From Oscillospiraceae bacterium (GTDB lineage Bacteria > Bacillota > Clostridia > Oscillospirales > Ruminococcaceae): a DNA stretch of 44,172 bases. Position numbers and translations under genes: made by a program. Positions 1 to 8,498 of this stretch are shown here, piece after piece; within the stretch, counting starts at the first letter, position 1, and every line of letters starts with the position of its first letter. The stretch is from the NCBI GenBank assembly GCA_017435045.1, contig JAFSFT010000016.1, forward strand, positions 1 through 44,172, given 5' to 3'. The notes under the pieces are model-generated. The model made no database searches and had not been told where the DNA came from. It saw only the letters and a program-made list of their open reading frames with translations.

Positions 1-2
1 AT

Positions 3-905
3 CTTACACCTGATACAATCGCACAGGCCTCCACAGACTGCGGTTTCAGAACCGTAATGGTGGGCGGCCTCAACAACTTCTCCCAGTCCTTTGAAGGTCT
101 GGAAGAATGGCTCAACAGATACAACAATCCTGAAGAACTGGTTACATTCCAGCTTGGCTTCCACGCAGAATACACCAACAGCCGCGAAAACCTTGAAAAA
201 CTGGCAGCTCTTGTACATAAATACAAAGCACCAATCAGCACCCACAGCAGCGAAACCGCAAGCGAGGTTGCAGGCTGCATTGAACGCCACGGCGTTACAC
301 CGACAGTGCTGTTTGACAGTCTTGGTATGTTTGACTATGGCGGAAGCTGCTACCACTGTGTACATATGACAGAGGAAGACCTTGACATTATGGCAGAAAA
401 GGGCATCTGTGCCGTAACAAACCCTGCCTCCAACCTTAAGCTTGCCAGCGGCGTTGCACCAATCAGCGATATGCTCAAAAAAGGCGTGCACGTTGCAATA
501 GGTACCGACGGCCCGTCCAGCAACAACTGTCTGGATATGTTCCGAGAAATGTTCCTTGTAACAGGTCTTGCAAAGGTGCGAGAAAACGATGCGGCGGCTG
601 TAAGTGCGGCAGATGTGCTGCGTATGGCAACTGTGGAAGGTGCCTATGCAATGGGGCTTAAGGATGCCGATGTTCTGGCAGAGGGCAAGTTTGCAGACCT
701 TATTATCCTTGACCTCAACCAGCCTAATATGCAGCCAATAAACAATATTGTAAAGAATATTGTTTACAGCGGCAGCAAGCAGAATGTAAAACTTACAATG
801 GTAAACGGCAGAGTGCTTTATGAAGACGGCAACTTCTTTATCGGCACACCTGCAGCCGAGGTGTATGCAAAAGCAAACGAAATCATCAACCGCATGAGAG
901 GTTAA
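3..905 (+). CDS. mtaD: 5-methylthioadenosine/S-adenosylhomocysteine deaminase, 5'-truncated by window edge
   Basis: The reading frame is open from the first bases of the window, so the N-terminal part of the protein lies outside it. What remains is the C-terminal two thirds of an amidohydrolase. Visible landmarks are HSSETASE (a metal/substrate-site His region), VTNPASNLKLASGVAPI and GTDGPSSNNCLDMF, the last carrying the conserved metal-binding Asp of the cyclic deaminases. These motifs are typical of the MTA/SAH/adenosine deaminase group, which removes the 6-amino group of methylthioadenosine or S-adenosylhomocysteine to give the inosine derivative in the cytoplasm. A class II aldolase remnant follows immediately and an MTA/SAH nucleosidase gene lies convergently at 1319-1996, which supports a role in handling SAM by-products. 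The exact substrate cannot be fixed from sequence; guanine- or chlorohydrolase-like relatives are the main alternative. Confidence 0.85.
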   Translation, partial: LTPDTIAQASTDCGFRTVMVGGLNNFSQSFEGLEEWLNRYNNPEELVTFQLGFHAEYTNSRENLEKLAALVHKYKAPISTHSSETASEVAGCIERHGVTPTVLFDSLGMFDYGGSCYHCVHMTEEDLDIMAEKGICAVTNPASNLKLASGVAPISDMLKKGVHVAIGTDGPSSNNCLDMFREMFLVTGLAKVRENDAAAVSAADVLRMATVEGAYAMGLKDADVLAEGKFADLIILDLNQPNMQPINNIVKNIVYSGSKQNVKLTMVNGRVLYEDGNFFIGTPAAEVYAKANEIINRMRG

Positions 906-907
906 GT

Positions 908-1153
908 ATTACAGAACAACAGATAAAAGAATTAATGTGCGACATCGGCCGCAGAGTTTATGACAGAAGAATGGTTGCCTCCAATGACGGCAACTTTTCG
1001 GTAAAGCTTAATGACAACGAGTTCCTCTGCACACCAACAGGCACAAGCAAGGGCTTTATGACACCTGAATTTATCTGTAAGGTGGACGCAAAGGGCAATG
1101 TGCCGGAAGCAAACGAAGCTTTCCGCCCATCTTCCGAAAAACAGGCTGAATAA
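908..1153 (+). pseudogene. Class II aldolase/adducin family protein, truncated remnant
   Basis: This 81-codon frame begins ITEQQIKELMCDIGRRVYDR and contains NDGNFSVKL and CTPTGTSKGFM, the start of a class II aldolase (fuculose-phosphate aldolase or MtnB-like). The match breaks off right after RPSSE, where family members continue into the HxH segment that binds zinc; a stop follows four codons later. All catalytic zinc ligands are therefore missing and no other frame downstream continues the protein. No ATG, GTG or TTG is in frame at the expected start. An ATT at 908 lies six bases after GAGAGG, so ATT is the likely original start; the first ATG (935) would drop nine family-like residues. Class II aldolases next to MTA-salvage genes can act in disposal of the ribose-phosphate by-product, so this is probably a decayed partner of the preceding gene. 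Confidence 0.7.
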
Positions 1154-1206
1154 ACAAGCCTGAAAACTTTGAAAAGCAGGCTGAACAAATAGACAGAAAC
1201 AAATAA

Positions 1207-1245
1207 CGGCATCGGATGTATAAGACATCCGATGCCGTATTTTTG
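1207..1245. terminator. Bidirectional rho-independent terminator
   Basis: A perfect 13-bp stem (1207-1219 with 1225-1237) with a 5-base loop is followed by a T-rich tail on the + strand and by TTATTT on the - strand. It separates the mtaD/aldolase transcript from the convergent nucleosidase gene. Confidence 0.85.
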
Positions 1246-1318
1246 TGTTAAGGGTATTGGTGAAAATATAATTTCTGCCGTCTGCAGGGGGCAGATCTGG
1301 ACAGTTGATACCGCACAA

Positions 1319-1996
1319 TTAAATTTCTCTGATAATTGCGTCTGCAATATCAAGGCACATCGCAGCAGCTTCGTTTATTGTGTTGTGGAATTCTTCTGCG
1401 CCGCCTTCAATGCTGTCGGAAACGCTTTTGATAAGCAGACAAGGCACCTTGTTGCGGTTGCAGATAAGCACAATGCCTGCGGCTTCCATCTCGCAGATTT
1501 TTGCACCAAACTGTCTGTTGAGCTCTGCCTTTCTGGCAGGGTCTGCGATAAATTTATCTGCAGATGCGCAGATTACAGGCATAAGGTCAGGATTAAGCGA
1601 AACTGCTTTGTCCACCAGAGCTTTTGTGGTTGGGATATATGGGGTTGGGTAATCATCGTATCTGCCAACCTCCCAGTTGTCCACAGCACTTGTGTCAAAG
1701 TCGTAGTGCACAACCTGTTCTACCACACAGGTTTTGGTTTTTGCCATTTCGGGTGTAAGGCCGCCCACAACGCCAAAGTTGATAATCATATCCACCTTGT
1801 ATTCGCTGATAAGGAACTGTGTGCCGCCTGCGGCTGCAATTTCGCCTGCGCCGCATTTGAGGATAACAAGGTTGTATTCTGGTGTTTTATATTCCATAAC
1901 TCTGTAGCCTGCGGTTTCTTTTTCGCACAGCTTGTCGCCGTAGCGGTCAAGCACTGCCTTTATCTCCACAGCCACCAGCATACCAATAGTTTTCAT
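1319..1996 (-). CDS. mtnN: 5'-methylthioadenosine/S-adenosylhomocysteine nucleosidase
   Basis: The 225-residue protein has the PNP/UDP-phosphorylase-like nucleosidase fold signature: MKTIGMLVAVEIKAVL at the start, FGVVGGLTPEM in the glycine-rich phosphate/ribose loop region, CEMEAAGI near residue 170 (the Met-Glu that contacts the ribose) and SVSDSIEGG near 195 (the catalytic Asp that protonates the base). It would hydrolyse MTA and SAH to adenine plus the thioribose, relieving product inhibition of SAM-dependent methyltransferases. AAAGGAG lies nine bases before the ATG. The gene is monocistronic and convergent with the deaminase and aldolase remnant. Related nucleosidases act on other nucleosides, so substrate preference is inferred. 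The protein is close to the usual family length. Confidence 0.85.
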   Translation of the reverse strand: MKTIGMLVAVEIKAVLDRYGDKLCEKETAGYRVMEYKTPEYNLVILKCGAGEIAAAGGTQFLISEYKVDMIINFGVVGGLTPEMAKTKTCVVEQVVHYDFDTSAVDNWEVGRYDDYPTPYIPTTKALVDKAVSLNPDLMPVICASADKFIADPARKAELNRQFGAKICEMEAAGIVLICNRNKVPCLLIKSVSDSIEGGAEEFHNTINEAAAMCLDIADAIIREI

Positions 1997-2458
1997 AGTA
2001 AAAATCTCCTTTGAAATATGTAAAAGTCATCTGAGAATGTTGTGCTTTCTGATACTGCTTATATACTACCATATCTGTGCACAAATATCAAAACATATTG
2101 TGAAATTGCACTGGTAAAAAGGGCGGATTAAGATGGGGCAGCCGTGTGGTGATGGAGTGGGTGCGGTGAGAGGTGCAGGGGGGTGCTGTGCACAAATATC
2201 AAAACATATTGTGAAATTGCACTGGTAAAAAGGGCGGATTAAGATGGGGCAGCCGTGTGGGGGACAGTGCTGTGTGTGTGCGGAGAGGCGGGTGTGCGGT
2301 GAGGCGGGTGTACGGTGAGGTGTGTGTGCGGAGAAATATGTAGGGGTGCTGCTGTGCACAAATATCAGAATATATGGTTGGCTTTAGCGGGGAAAACTGT
2401 GGATTTGTCCGCTTTTGGGTGATATACTTATATAAAACAGAGGAAAGCGGGGATATGT
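1997..2458. other. Intergenic spacer with G-rich repeats
   Basis: This 462-base stretch separates mtnN from the alpha/beta hydrolase. It holds the mtnN upstream region, two copies of a 75-bp direct repeat (annotated separately), a G/T-rich linker made of GGTG/GCGG runs, and a third short repeat fragment. No convincing gene was seen; the open frame on the - strand simply translates the repeats. Confidence 0.7.
2075..2260 (+). repeat. 75-bp perfect direct repeat, two copies plus a fragment
   Basis: Bases 2075-2149 and 2186-2260 are identical over 75 bp and begin CTGTGCACAAATATCA. A third copy of just this 16-bp beginning recurs at 2352-2367. The linkers are G/T-rich. The spacing of the two full copies is 111 bp. 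No terminal inverted repeats or coding capacity were seen. Confidence 0.9.
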
Positions 2459-3139
2459 TTGGATATACAGCTTAATTTTTTGGAAAAAGGGCAGGGAGAG
2501 GTGCTTATTCTGCTCCACGGCAACGGCGAGGATGTAAGCTATTTTGAGCATCAGATTGAATATTTTTCGCAGTTTTACCGTGTAATTGCCATAGATACCC
2601 GTGGCCACGGCAGCTCTCCAAGAGGCACAAAGCCCTTTACCATTGTGCAGTTTGCAGAGGACTTGCACGGCTTTATGGTTTTGCATAACATCAAAAAGGC
2701 ACATATCCTCGGATTTTCGGACGGGGGCAATATTGCACTGACTTTTGCGGTTAAATATCCGCATATGGTGGACAGGCTTATCCTCAACGGGGCAAACCTC
2801 TATCCCGACGGGGTAAAATTCAATGTGCAGATACCGATTGTTGCCGAGTATTACAGGGCAAAAATTGCCGCACCTTTCAGCAAAAAGCTGCATAAAAAGG
2901 CGGAACTGTACGGCCTTATGGTGCATCAGCCGCAGTTTGAGCCTGCAAAGCTGCGTGCACTGCATATTAAAACCCTTGTTATTGCAGGGAGGGAGGATAT
3001 GATAAGGGAAAGCCACACAAGGATGATATCCCGCTGTCTGCCAAATGCACAGCTTGCCATTATAGAGGGCGACCATTTTATAGCAAACAAAATGCCTGAT
3101 AAATTCAACAGTGCTGTACACAGCTTTCTTGTAAAATAG
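2459..3139 (+). CDS. Alpha/beta hydrolase family protein
   Basis: A 226-residue alpha/beta hydrolase. LLHGNGEDV (about residue 20) is the oxyanion-hole HG motif, DTRGHGSS follows strand 4, GFSDGGN (about 85) holds the nucleophile Ser in a G-x-S-x-G elbow, an acid residue is expected near AGREDMI (about 180), and GDHF near 205 supplies the catalytic His. The protein is cytoplasmic, with no signal peptide or membrane segment. Substrate cannot be told; family relatives are esterases, lipases or proline iminopeptidase-like enzymes. The start is a TTG at 2459 preceded by AGAGGAAAG; an ATG four bases upstream is in another frame and closes after six codons. The gene ends close to a strong bidirectional terminator shared with the convergent nitroreductase. 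Confidence 0.8.
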   Translation: MDIQLNFLEKGQGEVLILLHGNGEDVSYFEHQIEYFSQFYRVIAIDTRGHGSSPRGTKPFTIVQFAEDLHGFMVLHNIKKAHILGFSDGGNIALTFAVKYPHMVDRLILNGANLYPDGVKFNVQIPIVAEYYRAKIAAPFSKKLHKKAELYGLMVHQPQFEPAKLRALHIKTLVIAGREDMIRESHTRMISRCLPNAQLAIIEGDHFIANKMPDKFNSAVHSFLVK

Positions 3140-3165
3140 CAAAAAACTGATACAGACAATAAAAA

Positions 3166-3207
3166 ATGCCCACCAAATCATTGTAAAGTGATTTGGTGGG
3201 CATATCT
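3166..3207. terminator. Bidirectional terminator between convergent genes
   Basis: A 15-bp perfect stem (3166-3180 with 3189-3203) with an 8-base loop, an A-run on the left and a T-containing tail on the right. The right arm and loop (TGTAAAGTGATTTGGTGGG) closely resemble those of the araB terminator at 12437-12474. Confidence 0.85.
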
Positions 3208-3211
3208 TTGC

Positions 3212-3727
3212 TTAAATTTTATAAACCCAGTTTTCTTTTCTTGGTTTTGCTGTCTTTTCTTCGTCAGCGTAGCCGATAACACAGTTGCCTATACCTTCCC
3301 ACTGGCCTTCAATGCCAAGGTCAGCCAGAATCTGCTTGCCTTCTTCGCTTTCAAACATCTGCTTTGCACGGTGAATCCAGCAGCTGCCGATGCCCAGTGC
3401 GTTTGCGGCTGTCATAAGATTGCCGATAACAAGGCTGCCGTCGTAAAGGTAGGTTGGCACCTCCTTGTTTGCCAGCACAACCAGCACAACAGGTGCACCG
3501 TAGAACGGGTCGGTGTCTGTGCCCATAACAGCGGCATTCATTGCGGAAAGCTTGTCTCTCACTGCCTTGTCGGTAACAGCAATTATAAGCCCTGCCTGTG
3601 CACCTCTGCCGCAGGCTGCGTATTTGCCTGCCTCGCAAATCTGGTCGATAATTTCCATAGGCACCATATCGCTTTTATATTTTTTGATGCTTCTTCTGTC
3701 CATTAAGTTTTTTAAAGCCTCGTTCAT
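3212..3727 (-). CDS. Nitroreductase family protein
   Basis: A 171-residue FMN-dependent nitroreductase-fold protein. The beginning has RRSIKKYKSD (the RRSxRxY phosphate-binding motif of the family near residue 12), GKYAACGRGAQ follows, and LGIGSCWIHRAKQMF near 120 is the conserved C-terminal half motif that sits over the flavin. It would be a cytoplasmic NAD(P)H-dependent flavoenzyme reducing nitro compounds, quinones or another acceptor. Start: a longer frame begins at 3736, but GAGGTG lies seven bases before the internal ATG at 3727, so the product probably begins MNEALKNLM. The gene is monocistronic and convergent with the hydrolase. The physiological substrate is unknown. Confidence 0.8.
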   Translation of the reverse strand: MNEALKNLMDRRSIKKYKSDMVPMEIIDQICEAGKYAACGRGAQAGLIIAVTDKAVRDKLSAMNAAVMGTDTDPFYGAPVVLVVLANKEVPTYLYDGSLVIGNLMTAANALGIGSCWIHRAKQMFESEEGKQILADLGIEGQWEGIGNCVIGYADEEKTAKPRKENWVYKI

Positions 3728-4353
3728 AATAAACACCTCGCATAGAATAAAAGATTATATATAAATTTTAGCACAACAAAAGGCGGATTACAACAATGCT
3801 GCTGCTGTTCAAAGCTGCCCAAAAAGGCAAAATACCTTATATTGCAAAATAAAAAGCCGATAAAGTTTTTCTTTATCGGCTTTCTGACAGTGGTTGGTTT
3901 ATAAAAGTCTGCCATATTTAAATTATAAAAGAAAATATGGTCAAAGCAATTGTAAAAAACAGTCTTTATGGTAAATAAGGGTACAAAACGGCTGTGTGAG
4001 GGCAAAAGGGCTGTCGGATAAAGTCGGCAGGTTTTGCCTGCGGCGTACTGCGGTGGTGTGTCGGCTTTGCCGATGGCTGTTTGCTGTGGGTGCTTTGCCC
4101 GTTTATGCCACAGCGGTTTTGCCAAAGGTGCGGCAGATTGGGGTTGTTGCCGATGGGGGCAGCGGTTTTGCCGATTGTTGCTTGCTGTATGGGGCAAAAG
4201 GGGTGCCGCCGTGGTTTTTCTGCGGTATTCTGATGTGTATGGTGTCGCAGTTTTTCCAAAGGGTGTTTGTTGTGGGGGGTGCCAATGCCGCAGCGGTTTT
4301 ACCGATGGTGTGTGACAGATTGGGGTGTTGCCATACAGACTATATCCTGCACT
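3728..4353. other. Intergenic spacer, G/T-rich in its right half
   Basis: This 626-base spacer holds the nitroreductase upstream region, a hairpin terminator at 3853-3883, and from about 3980 a strongly G/T-rich stretch with a 10-12-base word, CAGCGGTTTT, at 4111, 4160 and 4291, followed each time by GCC or ACC. Open frames on both strands here are low-complexity translations (Cys/Gly or His/Pro rich) and are not believed to be genes. Confidence 0.65.
3853..3883 (-). terminator. Hairpin terminator for leftward transcription
   Basis: AAAGCCGATAAAG pairs with CTTTATCGGCTTT around a 5-base loop. Read leftward it is followed by TTTTATTTTG. It lies 470 bases beyond the end of the DUF885 gene and is probably its terminator. 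Confidence 0.7.
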
Positions 4354-5991
4354 TTAATCAAACTGGTACATACTGCCGAATGCGTGGGTAAGCATAAACT
4401 TTTCTTCCTCGGTCATATCAAGGTAAAGTTTAAAGTTTTCCAGCGATACGCCGCCTACGCTGAACAGCAGCTGTGTATAGCTTTTTTTGTCGTAGCCGTA
4501 CAGCTTTTCCCATTCGCACAGCTTTTTCATGCCGTAGTAGTAGCTGGTAAAGTAGCCCTCGTCATTTTCGTGTGCCTGCACCTGATAGCGTGCGGTCATG
4601 CGGTCAAAGCCCAGTTCCTGCTGATAAAGGTCAACAGCTTCGCCTATGGTTCTGCCAAAGTATCGCAGCCACAAATCCACCTTTATACGCACAGAGGTGT
4701 GGTGGCGGCGGTATGCCACAAACAGCGGATAGAACGGGTCTTCTGCAAATACAAATTCAAAGGCACGCTCTGTACGCAGGCAGGTGCCCTCGTGCAGAGG
4801 TACGTTCTTTGCACCTATCTTCATGGTTTCGGGGATAGGGTCGGTTATGCTGCGTACGTGCTGCACATGGTGGCCAGGGTATGCTTCGTGCAGGGTGTTA
4901 ATCTTCATCCAGCCGTCTGTAATTGCTTTGTAGTTGTAGTTGTTCAGGAACATTCTGCCCAGAATAGGGTTTTTATAGCGGTAGCCGCCCTCGTAGCCGC
5001 CCCACGGATATGCAACCTTAAGCTGAACAGGCACCTTTTCGATGGTGCAGTTTTCGTCCTCTGGCATCCAGACATATTCGTGGGCAATGGCCCTTGTGCG
5101 TTTTATGTAGCTGTTTGCACGGGCGTACATCTCCTCGGGGCTGTCGGCAGGGCCTGCGTATTTAAGCAGAATGTCGTTGATGTCCGCCATGGACTGCGGA
5201 TTGTTTTCGGGTATATCTATGCTTCTTGCAATGTCAAAGCATTCCTTGCGAGTTTTTTCGGTCTCTGCCTCGTACCACTGCAGCAGCTCGTCCATATTTA
5301 CGCCGATATTTACGCTGAGTGCGTTTTTGTAGCGTTCAATGTCAATTGGCAGCACGGCATCGTCTGCCAGCATAACGTATTCTTCGCTTTTGCCGCCGCT
5401 TAACTGCTGCTGTTTTTCGCCCAGAAAGCTTTCAATATCCTCCACAAGGCTTATCAGGGCCTCTTCCTTTTCCCTGCCTAAAAATTCGTAAAAGCTGTGA
5501 TATTCGCACTTGTTTACATTAAGATTGTTCTTCATATATGCAAGGGCGTCTGCGAGGGCAATCTTCTGTTTTTCGTCATTACAGTTTGCTTCCAGCACAT
5601 TTACAATCTCTTTTATATATCCAAAACGGCTCATCAGCAAAGCGTAGCCGTCTGTAAAGTTTTCGGCACAGAGAATCATAGGTGTTATCTTGCCGCCGAG
5701 AAAATAGATATATCCCTGCGGATTGTTTTCCATAGTCTCAAACTGCATACTGAGGTTGTAGAAAAAGTCATTGAAATGGTTTTTTATAAACTCAAAAGGC
5801 TTGCCGCACACCTCAAGGGCGTCTATGCGGTTTTTAAGCAGATTAAGCTGTTCGCCCACAATGCGGCAGTTGCTCTGTGTGGGAACAAACAGTGCAAAGC
5901 GGTTTTCCCTTGTGCTGTTAAGCAGGCTGTACAGCTTTGCAAGGTCATAGTCAAGCTGACGGTATTTTTGTATAAGAAGCTTATCGTACAT
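4354..5991 (-). CDS. DUF885 family protein (zincin-like)
   Basis: A 545-residue protein with the DUF885 hallmark HEAYPGHH near residues 367-374, an HExxxGHH-type metal-binding motif, and a second conserved block PLHEGTCLRTERAFEF about 35 residues later. The N-terminal half is helical, as is usual in this family. No signal peptide or membrane segment is visible, so it is probably cytoplasmic. Members look like metallopeptidases but few have been characterised, so hydrolytic activity is an inference. GGGAGG stands nine bases before the ATG. A TATAAT at 6034-6029 on the minus strand with a weak TTTAAA 16 bases upstream may be its promoter. It is divergent from the arabinoside operon and has no co-oriented partner. 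Confidence 0.75.
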   Translation of the reverse strand: MYDKLLIQKYRQLDYDLAKLYSLLNSTRENRFALFVPTQSNCRIVGEQLNLLKNRIDALEVCGKPFEFIKNHFNDFFYNLSMQFETMENNPQGYIYFLGGKITPMILCAENFTDGYALLMSRFGYIKEIVNVLEANCNDEKQKIALADALAYMKNNLNVNKCEYHSFYEFLGREKEEALISLVEDIESFLGEKQQQLSGGKSEEYVMLADDAVLPIDIERYKNALSVNIGVNMDELLQWYEAETEKTRKECFDIARSIDIPENNPQSMADINDILLKYAGPADSPEEMYARANSYIKRTRAIAHEYVWMPEDENCTIEKVPVQLKVAYPWGGYEGGYRYKNPILGRMFLNNYNYKAITDGWMKINTLHEAYPGHHVQHVRSITDPIPETMKIGAKNVPLHEGTCLRTERAFEFVFAEDPFYPLFVAYRRHHTSVRIKVDLWLRYFGRTIGEAVDLYQQELGFDRMTARYQVQAHENDEGYFTSYYYGMKKLCEWEKLYGYDKKSYTQLLFSVGGVSLENFKLYLDMTEEEKFMLTHAFGSMYQFD

Positions 5992-6095
5992 AAAACAAAT
6001 CCTCCCTGTAAAAGTTCTGCTGAATAAATTATATACAATACGGGGCTTTTTTTAAAGATATGAAATTATGTTTTGTCTGCCAAAACTAATTTTTA

Positions 6096-6121
6096 TATAA
6101 GCCTTGAATATAAGCCTTGAA
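6096..6121 (+). repeat. 13-bp tandem repeat overlapping the arabinoside-operon -35
   Basis: TATAAGCCTTGAA occurs twice head to tail (6096-6108 and 6109-6121). The second copy contains most of the TTGAAA -35 hexamer. Direct repeats in this position are candidate regulator sites. Confidence 0.75.
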
Positions 6122-6146
6122 AGTTTGTGCAGGGTTTGGATATAAT
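6117..6146 (+). promoter_or_regulatory. Sigma-A type promoter of the arabinoside operon
   Basis: TTGAAA (6117-6122), an 18-base spacer and TATAAT (6141-6146). It lies about 40 bases ahead of the proposed GH127 start and shows that the longer frame beginning at 6117 is not the true N-terminus. Confidence 0.75.
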
Positions 6147-6185
6147 GTAGGTAGATTTAAAATACCATACTGCGAGGTGTATGTT

Positions 6186-8444
6186 TTGGGCGAAAGAACA
6201 ATGGCAGAAAAACTGCTGGATATGGATATAGAACACATCTATCTTGGCAACCTCTCCACGGTGGAGGCGGATATCGACCTGCCCCTTAAAGGCGAAAACG
6301 GCACGGTTTTCTGCTGGCAGAGCGATGACGAAAGAAGGCTGAGCAATACGGGCAAGGTGTACCGCCCGCCATTTACAGGCGGCAACCGGCAGGTTAAGCT
6401 GACCCTTACCGCCACAAACGGCGGCGTTACAAAAACAAAGGAGTACACCGCAAATATTCTGGAGATGGCATACCCGTTTACCATTGTGGCTTCCCACGGC
6501 ATAACAGTGTACACAGCACCGGGGGCAGAGCTTTGTCTGCCCGGGGTTGCGGTGGCTGTGAACAACCTTGGGGAAGATACCATGATGCCTGTAAAATGGC
6601 AGGAATACGACAGCACGCTTACCTTAACAGAGGGCAGTTTTGAGGTTGTGGGCGAAATTCAGGACGGCATAACCGTTACGGCAAGGGTAAATGTGACAGA
6701 AGATGCATCACTGCTTATGCCAAAGGACAGCCGCACAAAGCAGATTGAAACCTACAGCATAAAGGATGTGCGTCTGGGCAGCGGCAGCGGTTTTTATGCA
6801 CAGCAGGAAAGGGTAAAGGCACATTTTCTTGCCACCGACTGCGACAGCTACCTTTACAATTTCCGCGTGGCGGCAGGTCTGGACACAAAGGGTGCACAGC
6901 CTATGACTGGCTGGGACGCACCCGAATGTAACCTTAAAGGCCACACAACAGGGCATTATCTGTCGGGCCTGGCACTGTGCTACGGTGCAACGGGCGACGG
7001 GGAGATTAAGAAAAAGCTGGACTATATGGTGGCAGAACTTGGCATAGTGCAGGACGAGATGGCACAGCAGCCGCATAAATTCCGCGAGGGTTTTCTGTCC
7101 GCTTATGACGAAAGCCAGTTTGACCTGCTGGAGGTTTACACCGTTTACCCAAAAATATGGGCACCGTACTACACTCTGCACAAGATTATGGCAGGCTTAA
7201 GGGACTGCTGGCTTTACGGCGAAAATCCGCAGGCACTGGAAATCCTTAAAAAAATGGGTCTGTGGGTGTACAGCCGCCTTGGACGTCTGCCAAAAAGACA
7301 GCGTGATAAAATGTGGTCAATGTACATTGCAGGAGAGTTTGGCGGCATAAACGAGGTGCTGGCAGATTTGTACCTTATAACAAAGGACAAAAGGTATCTT
7401 GAGGCAAGCAGATTTTTTGACAACGACAAGCTGTATCTGCCTATGAAGCTGGGCATAGATGCCCTTGGCAATCTTCACGCAAACCAGCACATACCGCAGA
7501 TTATCGGTGCACTGCGTCAGTTTGAAGCAACGGGGGAAAAACACCGCTATGATATTGCCAATAATTTCTGGAACTTTGTAACAAATGACCATATATATTC
7601 CATAGGCGGCGTTGGCGAAACCGAGATGTTCCGCCCCAAAAAACAGATTGCGGCATATATAAGCGAAAAAACTGCCGAAAGCTGTGCAACCTACAATATG
7701 CTTAAGCTTACGGGCGAACTTTATAAGTACAGCGGCGGTGCAGAGTATATGCACTACTACGAAAACGCCGTTACAAACCACATACTTTCCTGCGGCGATG
7801 CCAGCGGTGCAACGGGGCTTACAACCTACTTTATGCCCACAAACCCGGGCGGACGCAAGGTTTTTGATGCAACGGAAAACAGCTGCTGCCACGGCACAGG
7901 CTACGAAAACCACTTTAAATACGGCGAATATATATTTGCAAAGGATGCGGACAGCGTAATTGTAAACCTGTTTATCCCAGGCCGCCTTGACAGTGGTGCA
8001 GATGCGGTGGAAATATCCGCAGAGGCGTCAGAGGGCAGCTTTGATGTGACCATAAGGGCAGAAAAACTGTGTGCAAAGCAGCTTAAGGTAAGAAAGCCGC
8101 TGTGGGCATACAGTGCGGATATTGCGGTGGACGGAAAACCTTACACACCGCAGCAGGCAGACGGATACTATATTTTTGAGATGGAAAAGGGAACTGTAAG
8201 CCTTAAATTCGGCTGCAGGCCATACCTTAAGCCCTGCGTGGACGACGAAAATCTGGCAAGTGTATGCTGGGGGCCTTATGTGCTGGCGGCATTAAGCGAA
8301 AGCACAGACTACATAACCCTTGGCAGAGAGGATATAGTCAATATTGAGCACAAGGATGGCATTTTCCGTCTGGGCGGGCTGATTTTCAAGCCGCTTAACG
8401 CCATAACCGACGAAAATTATCATTTATATATCAGAATACAGTAA
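6186..8444 (+). CDS. Cytoplasmic GH127 beta-L-arabinofuranosidase
   Basis: About 752 residues. The N-terminal part carries a small 'atrophied' bacterial Ig-like domain (ending near TNGGVTKTKEYTANIL), and the remainder is the (alpha/alpha)6 catalytic region of GH127 (formerly DUF1680). The active-site zinc ligands are visible: E498-S-C500 in ESCATYNML and C567-C568 in NSCCHGTGYENH, where the first Cys of the pair is the family's nucleophile; Glu478 or Glu480 in GGVGETEMF is the probable acid/base. The enzyme releases L-arabinose from beta-1,2-linked arabinofuranosides such as those of plant hydroxyproline-rich glycoproteins. No signal peptide, so it would act on imported oligosaccharides. TTG at 6186 is chosen because GAGGTG lies six bases upstream; ATG at 6201 is the alternative. 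It is first in an operon with araA, araD and a kinase. Confidence 0.85.
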   Translation: MGERTMAEKLLDMDIEHIYLGNLSTVEADIDLPLKGENGTVFCWQSDDERRLSNTGKVYRPPFTGGNRQVKLTLTATNGGVTKTKEYTANILEMAYPFTIVASHGITVYTAPGAELCLPGVAVAVNNLGEDTMMPVKWQEYDSTLTLTEGSFEVVGEIQDGITVTARVNVTEDASLLMPKDSRTKQIETYSIKDVRLGSGSGFYAQQERVKAHFLATDCDSYLYNFRVAAGLDTKGAQPMTGWDAPECNLKGHTTGHYLSGLALCYGATGDGEIKKKLDYMVAELGIVQDEMAQQPHKFREGFLSAYDESQFDLLEVYTVYPKIWAPYYTLHKIMAGLRDCWLYGENPQALEILKKMGLWVYSRLGRLPKRQRDKMWSMYIAGEFGGINEVLADLYLITKDKRYLEASRFFDNDKLYLPMKLGIDALGNLHANQHIPQIIGALRQFEATGEKHRYDIANNFWNFVTNDHIYSIGGVGETEMFRPKKQIAAYISEKTAESCATYNMLKLTGELYKYSGGAEYMHYYENAVTNHILSCGDASGATGLTTYFMPTNPGGRKVFDATENSCCHGTGYENHFKYGEYIFAKDADSVIVNLFIPGRLDSGADAVEISAEASEGSFDVTIRAEKLCAKQLKVRKPLWAYSADIAVDGKPYTPQQADGYYIFEMEKGTVSLKFGCRPYLKPCVDDENLASVCWGPYVLAALSESTDYITLGREDIVNIEHKDGIFRLGGLIFKPLNAITDENYHLYIRIQ

Positions 8445-8498
8445 TATTGTATATCACAAGACGTTAATATATATCACAGTACAGTAAGGAGAAATACT

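Noticed and set aside
4267-5403. Long Cys/His-rich open frame opposite the DUF885 gene
   Set aside because: It is the antisense shadow of a well-supported coding sequence, as are the similar long frames opposite araA, araB, pgcA and the Na/Pi gene.
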